From Trichosphaerium sp. ATCC 40318 (Eukaryota; Discosea; Flabellinia; Trichosidae), in assembly GCA_038496445.1 (NCBI GenBank), contig JALMLS010000304.1, forward strand, positions 434,001 to 498,000: DNA of 64,000 nucleotides. Reading direction: 5' to 3'. Position numbers and translations under genes: made by a program. Position 1 is the stretch's first letter. The number at the start of each line of letters is the position of its first letter. This document shows positions 42,678 through 53,772 of the stretch, one piece after another. The notes beneath the pieces are model-generated. The model saw only the letters and a list, made by a program, of their open reading frames with translations. It did not search any database and was not told the DNA's origin.

Positions 42678-42746
42678 CACAGAAGCATTCTTTCGGTTTT
42701 TTGCTAGTGATGAAAAAGTCTGCTATAGTCGCATTGTTTATCTCCA
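42678..42746. promoter_or_regulatory. 69-bp bidirectional promoter between two mitochondrial genes
   Basis: Shortest divergent gap in the window. Starts of RMND1 (minus) and the presequence-bearing aminopeptidase (plus) face away from each other. No separate core elements can be distinguished. Confidence 0.5.
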
Positions 42747-45192
42747 ATGGCGTCTCTACTCACACGAGGTGCTAGATTTGCACGTTGCGCGCAATATAAG
42801 CGTACTAATGCTAAAACACTCACAAGCGTACCAAAGAGATCCCTGACAATTGGTAAAATACTCCAGGCATCACTTTACTAAGCTTTGTACAGACAAAAAA
42901 ATTCCAGAGGTTATTGTAAACCAAGACATCGCTGAAAGTGAAGCACCATTCGTAGTAGAGCTCCTTACAGAAGAAGCCGCAGAAAACTACCCAGAGCGTG
43001 ATGTAGACTATCCTGCTGAGGATTTTAGTGGAGCAATCGATGAATCGCTTCTATTGTACACCACGGCCAAGTACGAATGATAAAATAGCGTTTTAATCAG
43101 ATTCTCAAATGAAAACTTTGCTTTTTTTTCAACTCTGCCTGACACGCTGCAGACACCGAAAACTCTTGGTTGGAATGGGTAAAGGTGATCAAACAACTAC
43201 AAGGATTGTAAAGAAAGCAATAAAGAAAGCAATGGAGGTTGCAACAAAGCACAAACAAAGAGACATTTTATTTAAACCTTCGACTGATAGTACGCTGCTT
43301 TCCTTCTATATGGCAAACCTAATATACTGTTAGCTTTTAACGATTCTCTATTGGCCAACTATGATTTTTACAAGCTTGCTACAAACGTAGCCACACAAGA
43401 ATCATACAAATTTGATAGATACATCACAGACAAGACCAAACAAGTACACTTTTTTTACGTTTTTTTCAGAAAAAAATCATTACTACGCTTGTTTTCTCAA
43501 TTGTAAGCTATAGCATACACCACTCAACTCTGTTTCATTTATTCCACCATCTGATATTGACGGTAAACAATCTGCTGTGTACGTTACTGTATTATTCTTT
43601 AACTTCGCTTGTGCAAGCGCTAATTCCTATCAAAGGTACGAGAAAATGGCTAAGAATGGTGCTATCTATGGTGCTGCTACAAACTACGCCAAAGAACTTC
43701 AAAACATTCGATCAGATGTTGCTACACCGGAATTTTATGAGAAGGAATGTGAGAAATTGTGCGCTGAAATGCCAAATTTGAAAATGAGAGTTTTGGACTA
43801 CGATCACTTGAAGGACGAGGTGCGTTGTACTAACAGTTTGAAAAGTTCTCAATACGAATACGTATATCTGACCTTATTCCACTAAAGGGATTCAACCTCA
43901 TCTGTGCTGTTGGTCAAGCTGCAAAATCTAAACCACGTGTACGAAATCAACTCTATTCTTGTTAATTAATAATGATGTTAAAACTAGATTGTTATATTGG
44001 AACATAACGTATCAAAAGCCAATGAAGAAAACGTTGTATTAGTAGGAAAAGGTGTAACTTACGATACTGGTGGTTTGAACCTCAAACCAACCAAGGTACA
44101 CGCCTTTTAGTCCTTTTTTCCAAAGCTTGTTTACTCATACTATTCCAGTTTATTGAGGAGATGTACATGGACATGAGTGGCGCTGCTCTCGTAATGTCTA
44201 CCATGTATGGTATCGCCAAACTCGGTACTACTTTTTTTAATGCTATACTTCTCCTGTGTTAACTTTATTTACTTAGAAGCACCAATGTCTGTTGTTGGTG
44301 TCCTTTGCCTAGCAGAAAACGCTATTTCTGCTGAAGCTTACCCACCTTCTGCTATTCTTAAATCCTACCAAGGAACCACAGTAGAGGTTGGTAACACAGA
44401 TGCCGAAGGCCGTTTGGTCCTTGCTGACGGTTTAACATACGCTCAAGAAATGTACAAGTACGTCAAATACCTTAGTTATGCTATAAGTCACTAAAAAATC
44501 AATAGACCTAGCGCTATTATCGATGCTGCTACACTCACTGGAGCTTGTGTTCATGCCCTAGGCGAAGACATGGCAGGTATGTAGCTGGGTTGTATTTCAA
44601 CTTGTTTGCTAAAAGTTTCCTTAGGTTACATCACAAACGATCAATTATTGGGTGGATTTGTAGCTGCAGCTGCAAAAGTCAGTGGTGAAGCAATTTGGGA
44701 GGTAATGTCGACTTTTCATTTAATTCGATGCTAAAACCCTTTATTAAACAGTTACCACTTACACACGCTCACTTGGATGCTATTAAATCGAAACACGCCG
44801 ATATCAACAACATTGCCAAGGACTACAAAGGTGCTGGCGCAAGTATTGGAGCAGCCTTTTTGAGTGTACGTCCTTGCTCTACAAGAAACTATCTTTTACC
44901 CTAATCACTTGTATAGAAATTCATCAGGCCTGAGACTTCATGGTGTCACTTGGATATTGCTGGACCTGCAATGGGCAAAGAAGTACGAACCAAGACGATT
45001 TGCTTGTTTTACTTTGTAACTATGTACTAATACGCGTTTTTATAGGGCGGTACTGGATTCGGTACTTCACTTACGATGGAGTACTTGCTACATGGACAAA
45101 CACGTAACGTTGGAGGAGCTGTACCAGAACCAGAAGATCCTGGTGTACAAGGATTGTTCTCAGGATTCAAAGGAAACATCAAAGCGGATTAA
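42747..45192 (+). CDS. M17 leucyl aminopeptidase with mitochondrial presequence
   Basis: ATG at 42747 ([20 protein letters not shown]), an acid-free Arg-rich presequence. The macro-like N-domain is spliced: [37 protein letters not shown], then [20 protein letters not shown] after an intron with donor GTACGAA at 43071. The catalytic domain has [37 protein letters not shown], and [18 protein letters not shown], the M17 signature with the two-metal ligands (Lys, Asp, Asp, Asp, Glu) and catalytic Arg. It ends [37 protein letters not shown] at 45192. It removes N-terminal residues from peptides using two divalent metals. Many M17 enzymes are cytosolic hexamers; the presequence argues for mitochondria here, but a cytosolic form from a later start is possible. 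Confidence 0.9.
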
Positions 45193-45371
45193 TTTGTTTG
45201 ACATGTTTTTTTGTCTCCGGACTTTGTCTGGTTAATAAACAAAGTGGTAGTATCCAAGGAAACAAGTTACAGTCGAATTTCTCGTTTTTTTGAAAACAAA
45301 AAAGGTGGATGAAAACGTGTTAGTTTTCTTATCTTCTCGTTAGATTCTAAACTCAAGCACAACTCTAGAGG

Positions 45372-45926
45372 ATGAAAATAACATTGTTTATATCATATGT
45401 ACTTATATTCGCGTTTGCGACAGCCGTCATTAGGGATGCTGCTGATAATATGTTAAATCCACCAAACACACCTCCACTATCATTATTTGGCTGTAATACC
45501 ACTATTGCTACCGGTTGCGGTATGGGTACTTCATGCGAGAGCATGGACGACGCATGTAATGTAGCGAGCGCTACGTCTCTTAAAACAATATTCAAGTACG
45601 CAATTAATCATAAACGATTATTTTATAAAACGCCTTTCACGTGCTCCTTTTTTACTTGTTTGTTAGTGTTTGTTCAAAGCTAGGTACACACAACAGCACT
45701 ATATGTCTTCCCGAGTCCGGTGAAGTCCCAGGGACCGCAATGCCTATATGTCAGAAATTCCCTCAAAAGAAAGAATGTATGTACACAACACTTCCGAGAT
45801 AACGCCTTGTGGGTTTCTCTAATATTTTTAGTTATCCGTGAGTGTACTGATCACATTGGCTATGAGTGCAGCGTATTCTGCCAAGGGAGTTGCTACGAAC
45901 TTGAAGCCACGATGATTTTCGCATAG
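45372..45926 (+). CDS. small secreted cysteine-rich protein
   Basis: Three exons of about 140 residues in total. Signal peptide MKITLFISYVLIFAFATAV, then a mature chain with regularly placed cysteines: LFGCNTTIATGCGMGTSCES, MDDACNVASA, NTICLPESGEVPGTAMPICQ, FIRECTDHIGYECSVFCQGS, CYELEA. Joins: donor GTACGC at 45596 to acceptor at about 45690, and donor GTATGT at about 45778. At least ten Cys suggest a disulfide-stabilised extracellular fold. No family assigned; the spacing is not that of EGF or ShK. Possible roles include cell-surface, defence or extracellular matrix, all unproven. Confidence 0.68.
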
Positions 45927-46047
45927 ATACAGCTTAGTCCACGCGGGGAACGAAGTGACGGTTCACACAAAAAGTTGCAAAAATAAATTTAGTCATAAAT
46001 CGTCTCCAAAGTTAAATTAGCTGGATATCTATTCACATATAAGGTGT

Positions 46048-47042
46048 ATGGGCGTACTTCAGTATATTACGTGGGTGTTTTTCGTTTTAGGCCTCCTTAC
46101 ATTATTCATCGAGCTTATTTTGAAGCCTATTCATAAGTGGTATACAAGCAAGCCTCTCAGCAAGGAAAATGGGACGTTAACGTTTACAACGTGACTTTAC
46201 GCGATAATCCTTTTTTAACAGCCCCTATAGACCCTTCGACGCGCCCACAACAAAGAAAATCACTCGTTGAGTCATTACAAAAGAATTTAGACAAGAACGC
46301 AGCAAACCATGTGGTAGTCAAAAAGGAGACCTACAGAAGCAAGCGAGCAAAGAGTATGTACAATTTGCAAACAATAACTGACACGTAAGCAAGAACTTGA
46401 AAAATGGAAAGCGGATATGCCATACGTTAAATTTGACGAAGGAGGGGAACGTTTAGGTGGTACTGCATCACAAGAGAGTGCTACAAGGTTAGTTTTTTAT
46501 AAAAAGCGTCATGTACTTACGGACTGATAGTATACGGAGGCGTAAGCTCGTTGCTGACCAAGATAAAGCGTACAAGCAATCTTTGGAGGTAGATAAGGCT
46601 AAATCACTTGAAGAAGAGCAAAAACGCGCAAAGATTGCGTCGTTTAAGGTCTGTCACGTGTTTTAAAAGAATTTTTTTTGTTGACACTACACAGGCTCGT
46701 TGTGAAGAGAAGCGTGCTCGACTTGGTCCTGAACTATCCGTTGAGGATGAATCCGCTTGTCCTTTGATCCTCAGGTATCCTAGTGGAGAACGTGCCATGA
46801 GGACTTTCAACAAAGATGATACTATTCAGGCAGGAATTCTTTTGAGTTTTTTTGTTTGACATAATTTAATTTAGGTTGTAAAAGATTTTGTTGAAGCCAC
46901 TCAAGGTTATGACATGGAGGAAAAATATGAACTCATGATGCATTACCCAAAGAGAGTTTTCAATGACCCTACAAAGTCCTTAGAGGACGAAGAGCTATTC
47001 ACGCGCACACGACACATTGTCTTTGTGCAGGAAAAAATGTAA
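46048..47042 (+). CDS. UBX-domain protein (FAF2-like C-terminus)
   Basis: C-terminal exons give ADQDKAYKQSLEVDKAKSLE and a long charged coil (RAKIASFKARCEEKRARLG), the segment that precedes UBX in FAF1/FAF2, then the UBX beta-grasp fold: ACPLILRYPSGERAMRTFNK, VVKDFVEATQGYDMEEKYEL, MMHYPKRVFNDPTKSLEDEE, ending RHIVFVQEKM, TAA. UBX domains dock on Cdc48/p97 in protein quality control. Upstream, an ATG at 46048 begins a hydrophobic segment (YITWVFFVLGLLTLFIELIL) that could be a membrane hairpin as in FAF2/UBXN4, but its frame does not join cleanly to the next exon at 46137. No thioredoxin-like UAS domain was seen. The 5' end is uncertain. Confidence 0.75.
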
Positions 47043-47188
47043 AGACATGTACAGTATATAAACCTTTTCTTATTGTAATACGAGCACATAAGAATTTCTC
47101 TTTTGTCCAAAAGGACCATACAAAGTATAGCGTCAGCCAACTTAAGAAACCTGTTAAGTTCAAACAATAACATTATTACGCAACAAGG

Positions 47189-48751
47189 ATGAAATCTTCG
47201 GGCTTATTCACAAGGCCTGAGTGGATGTTACTGTTTGTCCTTGGGACGCAAGTTCCCATGTATGTTCTTTTAAGATGGTATATGATTTTCGCTTGGTATG
47301 GTTGCTTTTCGATAGCTGCTATACTATCAGGCTACTCTACTCCGTATCTTTGTACACGTGTTTTTCGTTTTTCCCGTTGATAACGCAATTTTCTCTTTAA
47401 CTCCTCAGATTGTCTTGGATAGTAGGTAGTGGCTGTTTAATACTACCTTGGTACTTTCAAAGTATAGGTACGCTATTTTTTTGTTTAAAAGGCTGATATG
47501 CATAGTTCTACGCGCTGTGTATGGTTTGGCTGGCGTAGTTCACTTTTGTAGGATTGTAAACCTCAATCGGCACAGGTACGTTTGCCCGGTTCAAACAACC
47601 CACCATATCCTTTCATCAAGCGTTTGATGGCGATAAAACATGCTTTACTCGCTTTTCCCCGATATTTTTAAAACAAAGTGTTTATAAGCTCCGCAAGTTA
47701 TTTTCGCGGCGTAGACACTTAGGTTATAAACGGTGAATTCCACTTGAACCCATTTATGAAATTTTGAGTTTTAATTGAAAAACTGAATTTCTGTAGGGAG
47801 GAGTTCGCATTAAAGCCGTATTGGTGGAAAATGACATACACCACATTTTATCATGACTTGCGAAACACAATTACTGTACCCAAGCAATTCCATACGCCTT
47901 TCCTTAGACATCTCATTGAGGAGGTAAGCCACGTGAACACCAAAATGTGGAAATATCACAAAATTTACTTTTTGGATTAAGCTCGTTCGAAATGTATTGA
48001 TTATTGCAATTTTTGGTATTGTAATTGAGAACTGGAGTCGAGGATTTGGGCAACACTTTCCCTTACCTATATATTTCTTGGTTAGGTGGAGTTGTTGTGC
48101 TATTTGCGCCTACCACGGGCTATATGTTGTTGACTATTTGTACCGAGTGACACTCATGTTCTTTTGGCAGTGTGATGTTCGTTCTGCTCAAGCCTCGTAC
48201 GTGGATACCTCAAAACTTGTTTTCTAACACCAATGCAGACCTATATCATCTCTGACGCTAAGAGAATTTTGGGGAAAGTACGTACAAATCGTAGAAAATT
48301 TTGACACTTTTTGACATTTTTTTAAAGGCGTTGGAATAATGTCATACAGCGAATACTTGCTGATCACTGCTTCAAACCATTGATTTCTCTCGGATTTAGA
48401 GAATCAGCTATCTTCCTGACATTTATGATAAGGTACGGTACCAACTTCTTTGTTTAGTTGCGGGTTGTAGACATTTGAGTTAACTTGTTTATACCAACTT
48501 CTTTTTCTAGTGGTCTTTTTCACATGTATCCATTGATAATGGTTGGACTTGATTTTTGGTCGTCTGTTTGCATGCTCACTTTTTTTGTCGTTCAGTACGC
48601 ACTCATGGCTTTAGAAAAGACTTGGCGCATAAAGAGCCTCATTTGGACGTGGGTGTGCCTTGGTTTAACACTACCTTTATGCTTTGAGCCGTTAATACGG
48701 TTTTTTGAAGGCGCAAATGGTCATGTATTTTTGGATAATTCTTTGACGTAA
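47189..48751 (+). CDS. MBOAT-family acyltransferase (wax-synthase/MBOAT_2 type)
   Basis: ATG at 47189 (MKSSGLFTRPEWMLLFVLGT). Multi-exon polytopic protein with at least seven hydrophobic segments (WYGCFSIAAILSGY, VLIIAIFGIVIENW, YFLVRWSCCAICAYHGLYVV). The diagnostic stretch is PISSLTLREFWGK, spliced across donor GTACG at 48278 to RWNNVIQRILADHCFKPLIS, then RESAIFLTFMISGLFHMYPL, where the SGxxHxxP histidine is the presumed catalytic residue of MBOAT proteins and FWGxRW is the MBOAT_2 motif. It likely esterifies an alcohol (fatty alcohol, sterol or diacylglycerol) with acyl-CoA in the endoplasmic reticulum. Substrate cannot be told from sequence. It ends VFLDNSLT, TAA. Confidence 0.8.
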
Positions 48752-49022
48752 CACATAATAAAACGATGTTTCAAGCGAGTTTTGCAGTTTTTTCTTTTTT
48801 CAAACTCTGAATCTTCCACGCTTGTTGTAAAAAAGATCGTTTACGCTTTAATGCCGTACAGTGGGTTTACGCGCCTTGTACCGCCAGGACATTTGCGTTT
48901 TTTGCACCCTTCACTAGGCATTCAAGCTTGTACAACGTGTATACTAGCCTGCGCTGTTCTCTTCAACTCGTCCTTTTTTGGTTTGTCAATTGTTTTCTCC
49001 TCTGTTGTCAAAAAAACCACCA

Positions 49023-51204
49023 ATGGCGACCGACAACACATACACAGAAGAGGCGATACTGTGGGCAATGACAGAATACAATATTATAAAGGGCTACGAC
49101 GATTTAGCATCGGGTAAGGCCATTTTTTACAAAAAATTAGGGTTTAGGGTTAAATTGTCATAATTTCATTTATTAGGTGGCTTACATCAAGACGGTGTAT
49201 ACGAATACGCAATTAACAAAGACGACGATGCTAAATATCTCGCGCAACTATTCGTCTTCAAGACAATGCTGCAACCTAGTAAAATAGGGGAGTATGCCAC
49301 ACGCATTTTAAAGGACTTTAGCGAAATTATACCGGAAACTTGGAGTAGAGCTGAAGGCTCCAACTTCTTGGCTATTCTGGAGGAACTTGTTTTCCAGGTG
49401 CGTCAGGACTAAAAAGAAGTGCACTCATTAGCAAGTATAGGCTATTTTATCGCCGTTCGAAAAAGATACTCTTCAATTGGCTGAAGTAGAAAAATATGCT
49501 CTACAACTCCTTCCTCTTTATGGTACTATCCGCTATAACAAAGTTTTTTCTGTCGGTTGTTGGCGGTAATCTAACTTTTTGTTAAAAGAATCGGCGGATG
49601 GGCTAACAGAAGACGATGTACTCAGTGTTTTGCCTACAGAAACACTGGACAGTATGGTTCAAGAAACTAAAGCACTTCTTGAGTGCTTAGACGGCGATCC
49701 AGAACTAGAAAAAGAAGAAACCAGAACATTCCTTGTGGTACGACCGCCCAGCCTTTTTCATCATAGGCCACGTACTTATCTCATATAAATTAGGCTATGA
49801 AAAACAAGCACCGACAAGACCAGTTCAACGTACAAATTACAAGATATCTGCAACCACTTTTTGACTCACATCCAACTACTTTGTTAGAAAAGGTACAAAA
49901 GAAAAATTAATGCCTCCTGACTGTTGTTGACTATTTCTTTAATTAGAAGCTATGTAATAAACGTAATACACACCGTGTAGAACCAAGAGAGCCTATGAGG
50001 ATCTCAGCTCAAGAGCTTAGGGTAAGATAGTTTTCCGAATTCGTCAAAATTTCCTTATTATGCTAATGTATTTGTTCTGTTTTAGGAGTTCAATGCAGAC
50101 ATGGCAGGATATGCTAAAAAACCTACAGATGATATTCTAGCTTTTAAAGCAACAGGCGCTAAAATAGATGAACAAGTACGCTTTTTTTTTGGCGTTTTTT
50201 CCGCTGTTGTTGCAAAAGGTCTGTCTCTTGATAACACCTATTTAACCAACTCTTGGTTCTTTGCTTTTATTGCTATTCATTTCACTTACTCTTTCTAGCG
50301 TTCACAAAGAAAGAGACGAACTACAGATACAGCTATAGTAGAGCTGGAAAATGCATCACAAAATTATTCTAATGCGTAAGTGGTCTTTTAATTAGTAACT
50401 GTAACAATCACATTGCTGATTTGGTTTTTTAGCGTAAACAGGCATGCACCTAGTGCGCTTGAGTATGTACGATCCTCAAAAGAGCAGAGAGGGACTAAAC
50501 GAAGTACTGATAGAAATCAGACAAACCCTACTAATCACGGTTCAAAAGAGCGATCACGTGAAGTACTAGTAGACGAAGACAGGTATTTAGTTTTACTTTC
50601 TTGCTTGTATTAACCTACTTTTGTTTAGAGGCTCACGTGATTCAGATGTTGGTGACTTTTCATCAATAGCAAGTGACACTGAAAGAGGAGTAAAAAGAAA
50701 GAGAAGACGTGTAGACTTAATCGGCGAAACATCTAGTGCGCTAGGCAAGTGTTAAGAAAAAACCAACCTTCGCTGATTTATTGTTTGTAGACTCGCCTAT
50801 GGAACTTGAACCTGTAGCTGATATACAATCAACGAGACGTCGTAAACGAAGATGGCGCCCAGAAGAGACTAGAGATTTACTAAGAGGTATGCCTTGTTTA
50901 AACAAATTGTTCGCGTTTTGCGTGTAAATTATGTACTTACCTTGTAATTTCTAGGAGTGGAAAAGCACGGTATAGGTTGTTGGAAAGAAATACTAAATGA
51001 TGATGAGTTTACCTTTAATGTAAGTCCCAGACATACAACTGTTTTCAAAACAACAAGCTTGCTTTCCTTTTTTTTTCCCTTCGAGAGTTTTGCTTATGTT
51101 TCTTTTTAAAGGGACGAACCAATGTTAACCTTAAAGACAAATGGAGAACAGAAGAGAAACGAAGGGTTAGAAACCAGGTTGAACAAAATTTTAGCGATAC
51201 TTAG
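49023..51204 (+). CDS. telobox-Myb protein, candidate telomeric double-strand DNA-binding factor
   Basis: ATG at 49023 (MATDNTYTEEAILWAMTEYN). A mostly helical N-terminal half (YATRILKDFSEIIPETWSRA, FLAILEELVFQAILSPFEKD, ALQLLPLYESADGLTEDDVL) could be a TRFH-like dimerisation domain but is too diverged to assert. A charged linker contains basic tracts (RSQRKRRTTDT, GVKRKRRRVDL). The C-terminus is one Myb/SANT repeat of telobox type: KRRWRPEETRDLLRGVEKHG, GCWKEILNDDEFTFN, then VNLKDKWRTEEKRR, matching the VDLKDKWR helix-3 signature of TRF1/TRF2, Taz1 and Tbf1. TAG at 51202. It probably binds TTAGGG-type repeats at telomeres or promoters. Length about 500 residues. Confidence 0.86.
49137..49151 (+). 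repeat. two telomere-like units in intron 1 of the telobox gene
   Basis: TTAGGGTTTAGGGTT, inside the intron after codon DDLAS of the telobox-Myb gene. Only two units, so it is an interstitial motif and not a telomere tract. Confidence 0.7.
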
Positions 51205-51590
51205 ACAATAACCCACACTTTTGTATGTAAATTAATAATCACATGTTGTTACCTTTATCACCCTTGTATATTTCTCTGCTAGTTGCACTCTAAGTTTATA
51301 AGTATTAATACAAATGCTTATTTGTTACTGTAATTGTCAGTTGTTAGTGTGGTAAGGAAGATGAGAGTTGACTTTCTGAACAAGGTGTTTTTTTTTTTTG
51401 AAGTAGGTATTTGACAAGTCAAAATTCCTCAGAGTCCTTAATCGGATCGCACATAAGTCACGGCTGTTTAAGTTGTTGATTGCTAGCGACTGAGCACACC
51501 GCATACTTATACAACAAAAGGCAAACAAGTGCAATTTTGCCAAAATCCAACCGAAATAATAAAAAAATTGTTTAGTGATTCTGATCCATA
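51205..51590. other. intergenic, no gene seen
   Basis: 386 bp between the telobox-Myb stop and the F-box/kinase ATG. Contains a T10-plus run near 51390. A minus-strand frame at 51337-51543 has a start and signal-like Leu/Cys run but no support. Confidence 0.35.
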
Positions 51591-53465
51591 ATGGACATAT
51601 TGAAGAAACTACCTAATGAGATTAAAGTCGTTTTAGTGACTCACTATGATCAGGATTCTATAAAAAGCCTAAGACTAGTTAATACGTTTTGGAATACAAT
51701 ATGTGGACTATCAAAGCGTTTATGGGTACGCTATAAATAAATAAATACACAATTTGTTTCAAAGCCATCAAAACGATTTTCATAGCGATAATGCTTATCA
51801 CCACGCGTATTAGATACCAGATTTATTACCTTTGTACTACAAAAACTGTATGACGTTTGTCGTTAAGTACACGTACCAAGGAACTGATAAATGTACCTAT
51901 CATTACCTCTTAGTGGTCTTAACAATACCTTTTAAGCCTTCACAAGACGATTCCCACATGGTAGATTTACGTCGTTCCAAGAGTTTTATGAATTCATTCC
52001 CAAAGACAATATCGAAAGCGGCTATTATATCTCTAGAGACTACTCTGTCGACAACTTGGCTAGGGCTCCAATGAACATGTCATACACAGAAGGGTGGAAT
52101 AGGGGTAAGCCACTACTAGCAGGTGTTAGTTTAATGATGATGAAAATAGAATTCCGTGATGTTCAAGCGCAGCACATTTTAGAGCCATTGTATGTGAACC
52201 TAAAGCTACAGCGGCTCTACAAACCTCTATCCACTTTCTTCACGAAGAATACTGGTCTTAAATATGTCCCATCACATGATCATAGCCTTGGTGGTACAGT
52301 AGACCTACCTAAAAAAGGAATATGGAAAGTAAACAATGAATCTGTTCAAGTTGCAATTAAAAACTGTGTATGTCAAAGAAAACATGAACTCTACCTAGCG
52401 AATAGATTTATGGTTGCAAAGTATGTCATCAGTATTCTAATTTCTCAAGTATTTTCAACTCTTTTCTTACTCCTTCCAAAGCACGTTAGACCATCCTAAC
52501 ATCCTGAAATTAAAAGCAGTATCAGTACAACAACTCTTTGATGGTAACACTTATTTTTCGCTGTTAATGGATTGGTTACCATTGGGCAGTATGAATGACG
52601 TCGAGCTATCAATGAAACAAAATATAATTGTCATGAAGCAAGTTATAGACGCACTGATATACATGCATGGTCTTGACGTCATCCACACTGACTTGCACCC
52701 TGGTAAACAATAACAAGACATCCAATCTTTGTGTTACTAAGTACTATCTAGGCAACGTGATGATTTCTTGTTTTCTTCCTCTTCAGATTAAGCTAATAGA
52801 TATTGGAAGTAACAAGCATATCCAAAAAAATTCTTATGTGCATCCGTACGAGGCGTTTTAGTTACCATGGTGTTTTTAACATGTACTTTCTATAGAAGTA
52901 CAAAAATTGGAGAAGAAGAGCTAATATTCGAAGCATTACCACCAATTCTTGCTCCCGAACTATTCCGTGCTACAATTGAGAGAAAACAAGTAGATTTCAA
53001 TAAGACTACGGACGTCTATGCATTTGGAACTCTAATGTAATAGTGCTACTAATCTTATTGTCACGTGTTCTATTTTGTTGACTTGTTTAGGTTTTATCTG
53101 CGGACTGGTTCTAATGATATTGGCGGCCGTTCTTTCTATTACATGGAATATAATGAGTGGCTTCAGGTACTCGAGTTCATTTGAATTTCAAACACTAACT
53201 ATGTTTCATTGTTAGATGCTTATCTCTGGTATCTATAATGATACACTCCTTGAACAGTACAATTTTGGAGAGAGTTGGAAATCGTTGATGCAACAGTGTT
53301 GCAGCCCTCAACAAAAGCGTATGTTCACAATATTATCTTTCTTGCCTTTTTCTGTGTCCAGAATACTAAATATACTTGTCACTAGTTCGCCCTTCTTTTC
53401 AAAGTATCAAGGAAGTTGTAGAACAAGAATCATTTTACACAGAATCGATACAAAATGCGCAATGA
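51591..53465 (+). CDS. F-box/protein-kinase fusion
   Basis: ATG at 51591. The first exon is F-box-like: MDILKKLPNEIKVVLVTHYD, SIKSLRLVNTFWNTICG. After a linker with FTRRFPHGRFTSFQEFYEFI, a kinase domain follows: SVQVAIKNC lysine, LDHPNILKLKAVSVQQL, IDALIYMHGLDVIHTDLHPG with Asn of GNVM, then IKLIDIGSN in place of DFG, LAPELF for APE, and TTDVYAFGTLMFYLRTGSND. It ends RPSFQSIKEVVEQE, TGA at 53463. Catalytic Asp, Asn and metal Asp are present, but HRD has become HTD and DFG is DIG. The architecture suggests an SCF substrate receptor with a kinase or pseudokinase recognition module. A combined F-box and kinase in one chain is uncommon. Exon phases at 51726, 51890 and 52700 were checked. Confidence 0.78.
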
Positions 53466-53772
53466 GTCAATAAATATGTTCTTCATTCAATCTTTTATTT
53501 TTAATATTTGGTTAAAACAACCATGCGGAATAAAAAGATTTGAATAAAAATTATAAAATTAATGATAAAAATCCACAAGCTCTTTATCACATTTTAATTT
53601 TTTATTAGTCGGTGTTGGTTTCTAGTACTTTTTTATACACAAAGAAAAAACCCGCGTTCCAACACAACCAAGCACTGACAACCCACCACCAACTAGTTCA
53701 TATTTCTACAGCCAAGAACGACCCAATTACTTTCAATCTTTTTTTTTTGCAACACAATAAAAACCGAGTATT
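53466..53772. other. convergent intergenic region
   Basis: 307 bp between stops of the kinase and Nup93 genes. AT-rich, with AATAAAAA-like polyadenylation candidates on plus (53545 area) and T-rich/A-rich runs near 53740-53760. No gene. Confidence 0.45.

Noticed and set aside
42747-43080. Separate small mitochondrial protein ending at 43080
   Set aside because: A GTACGAA donor at 43071 joins it in phase to the aminopeptidase macro-like domain, so it is the 5' part of that gene.
48782-49117. 111-codon plus-strand frame between MBOAT and the telobox gene
   Set aside because: It overlaps the telobox ATG in another frame, has no credible start context and does not extend the MBOAT in phase.
49137-49151. 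Chromosome-end or interstitial telomere tract
   Set aside because: Only two repeat units occur, inside an intron; too short for a telomere.
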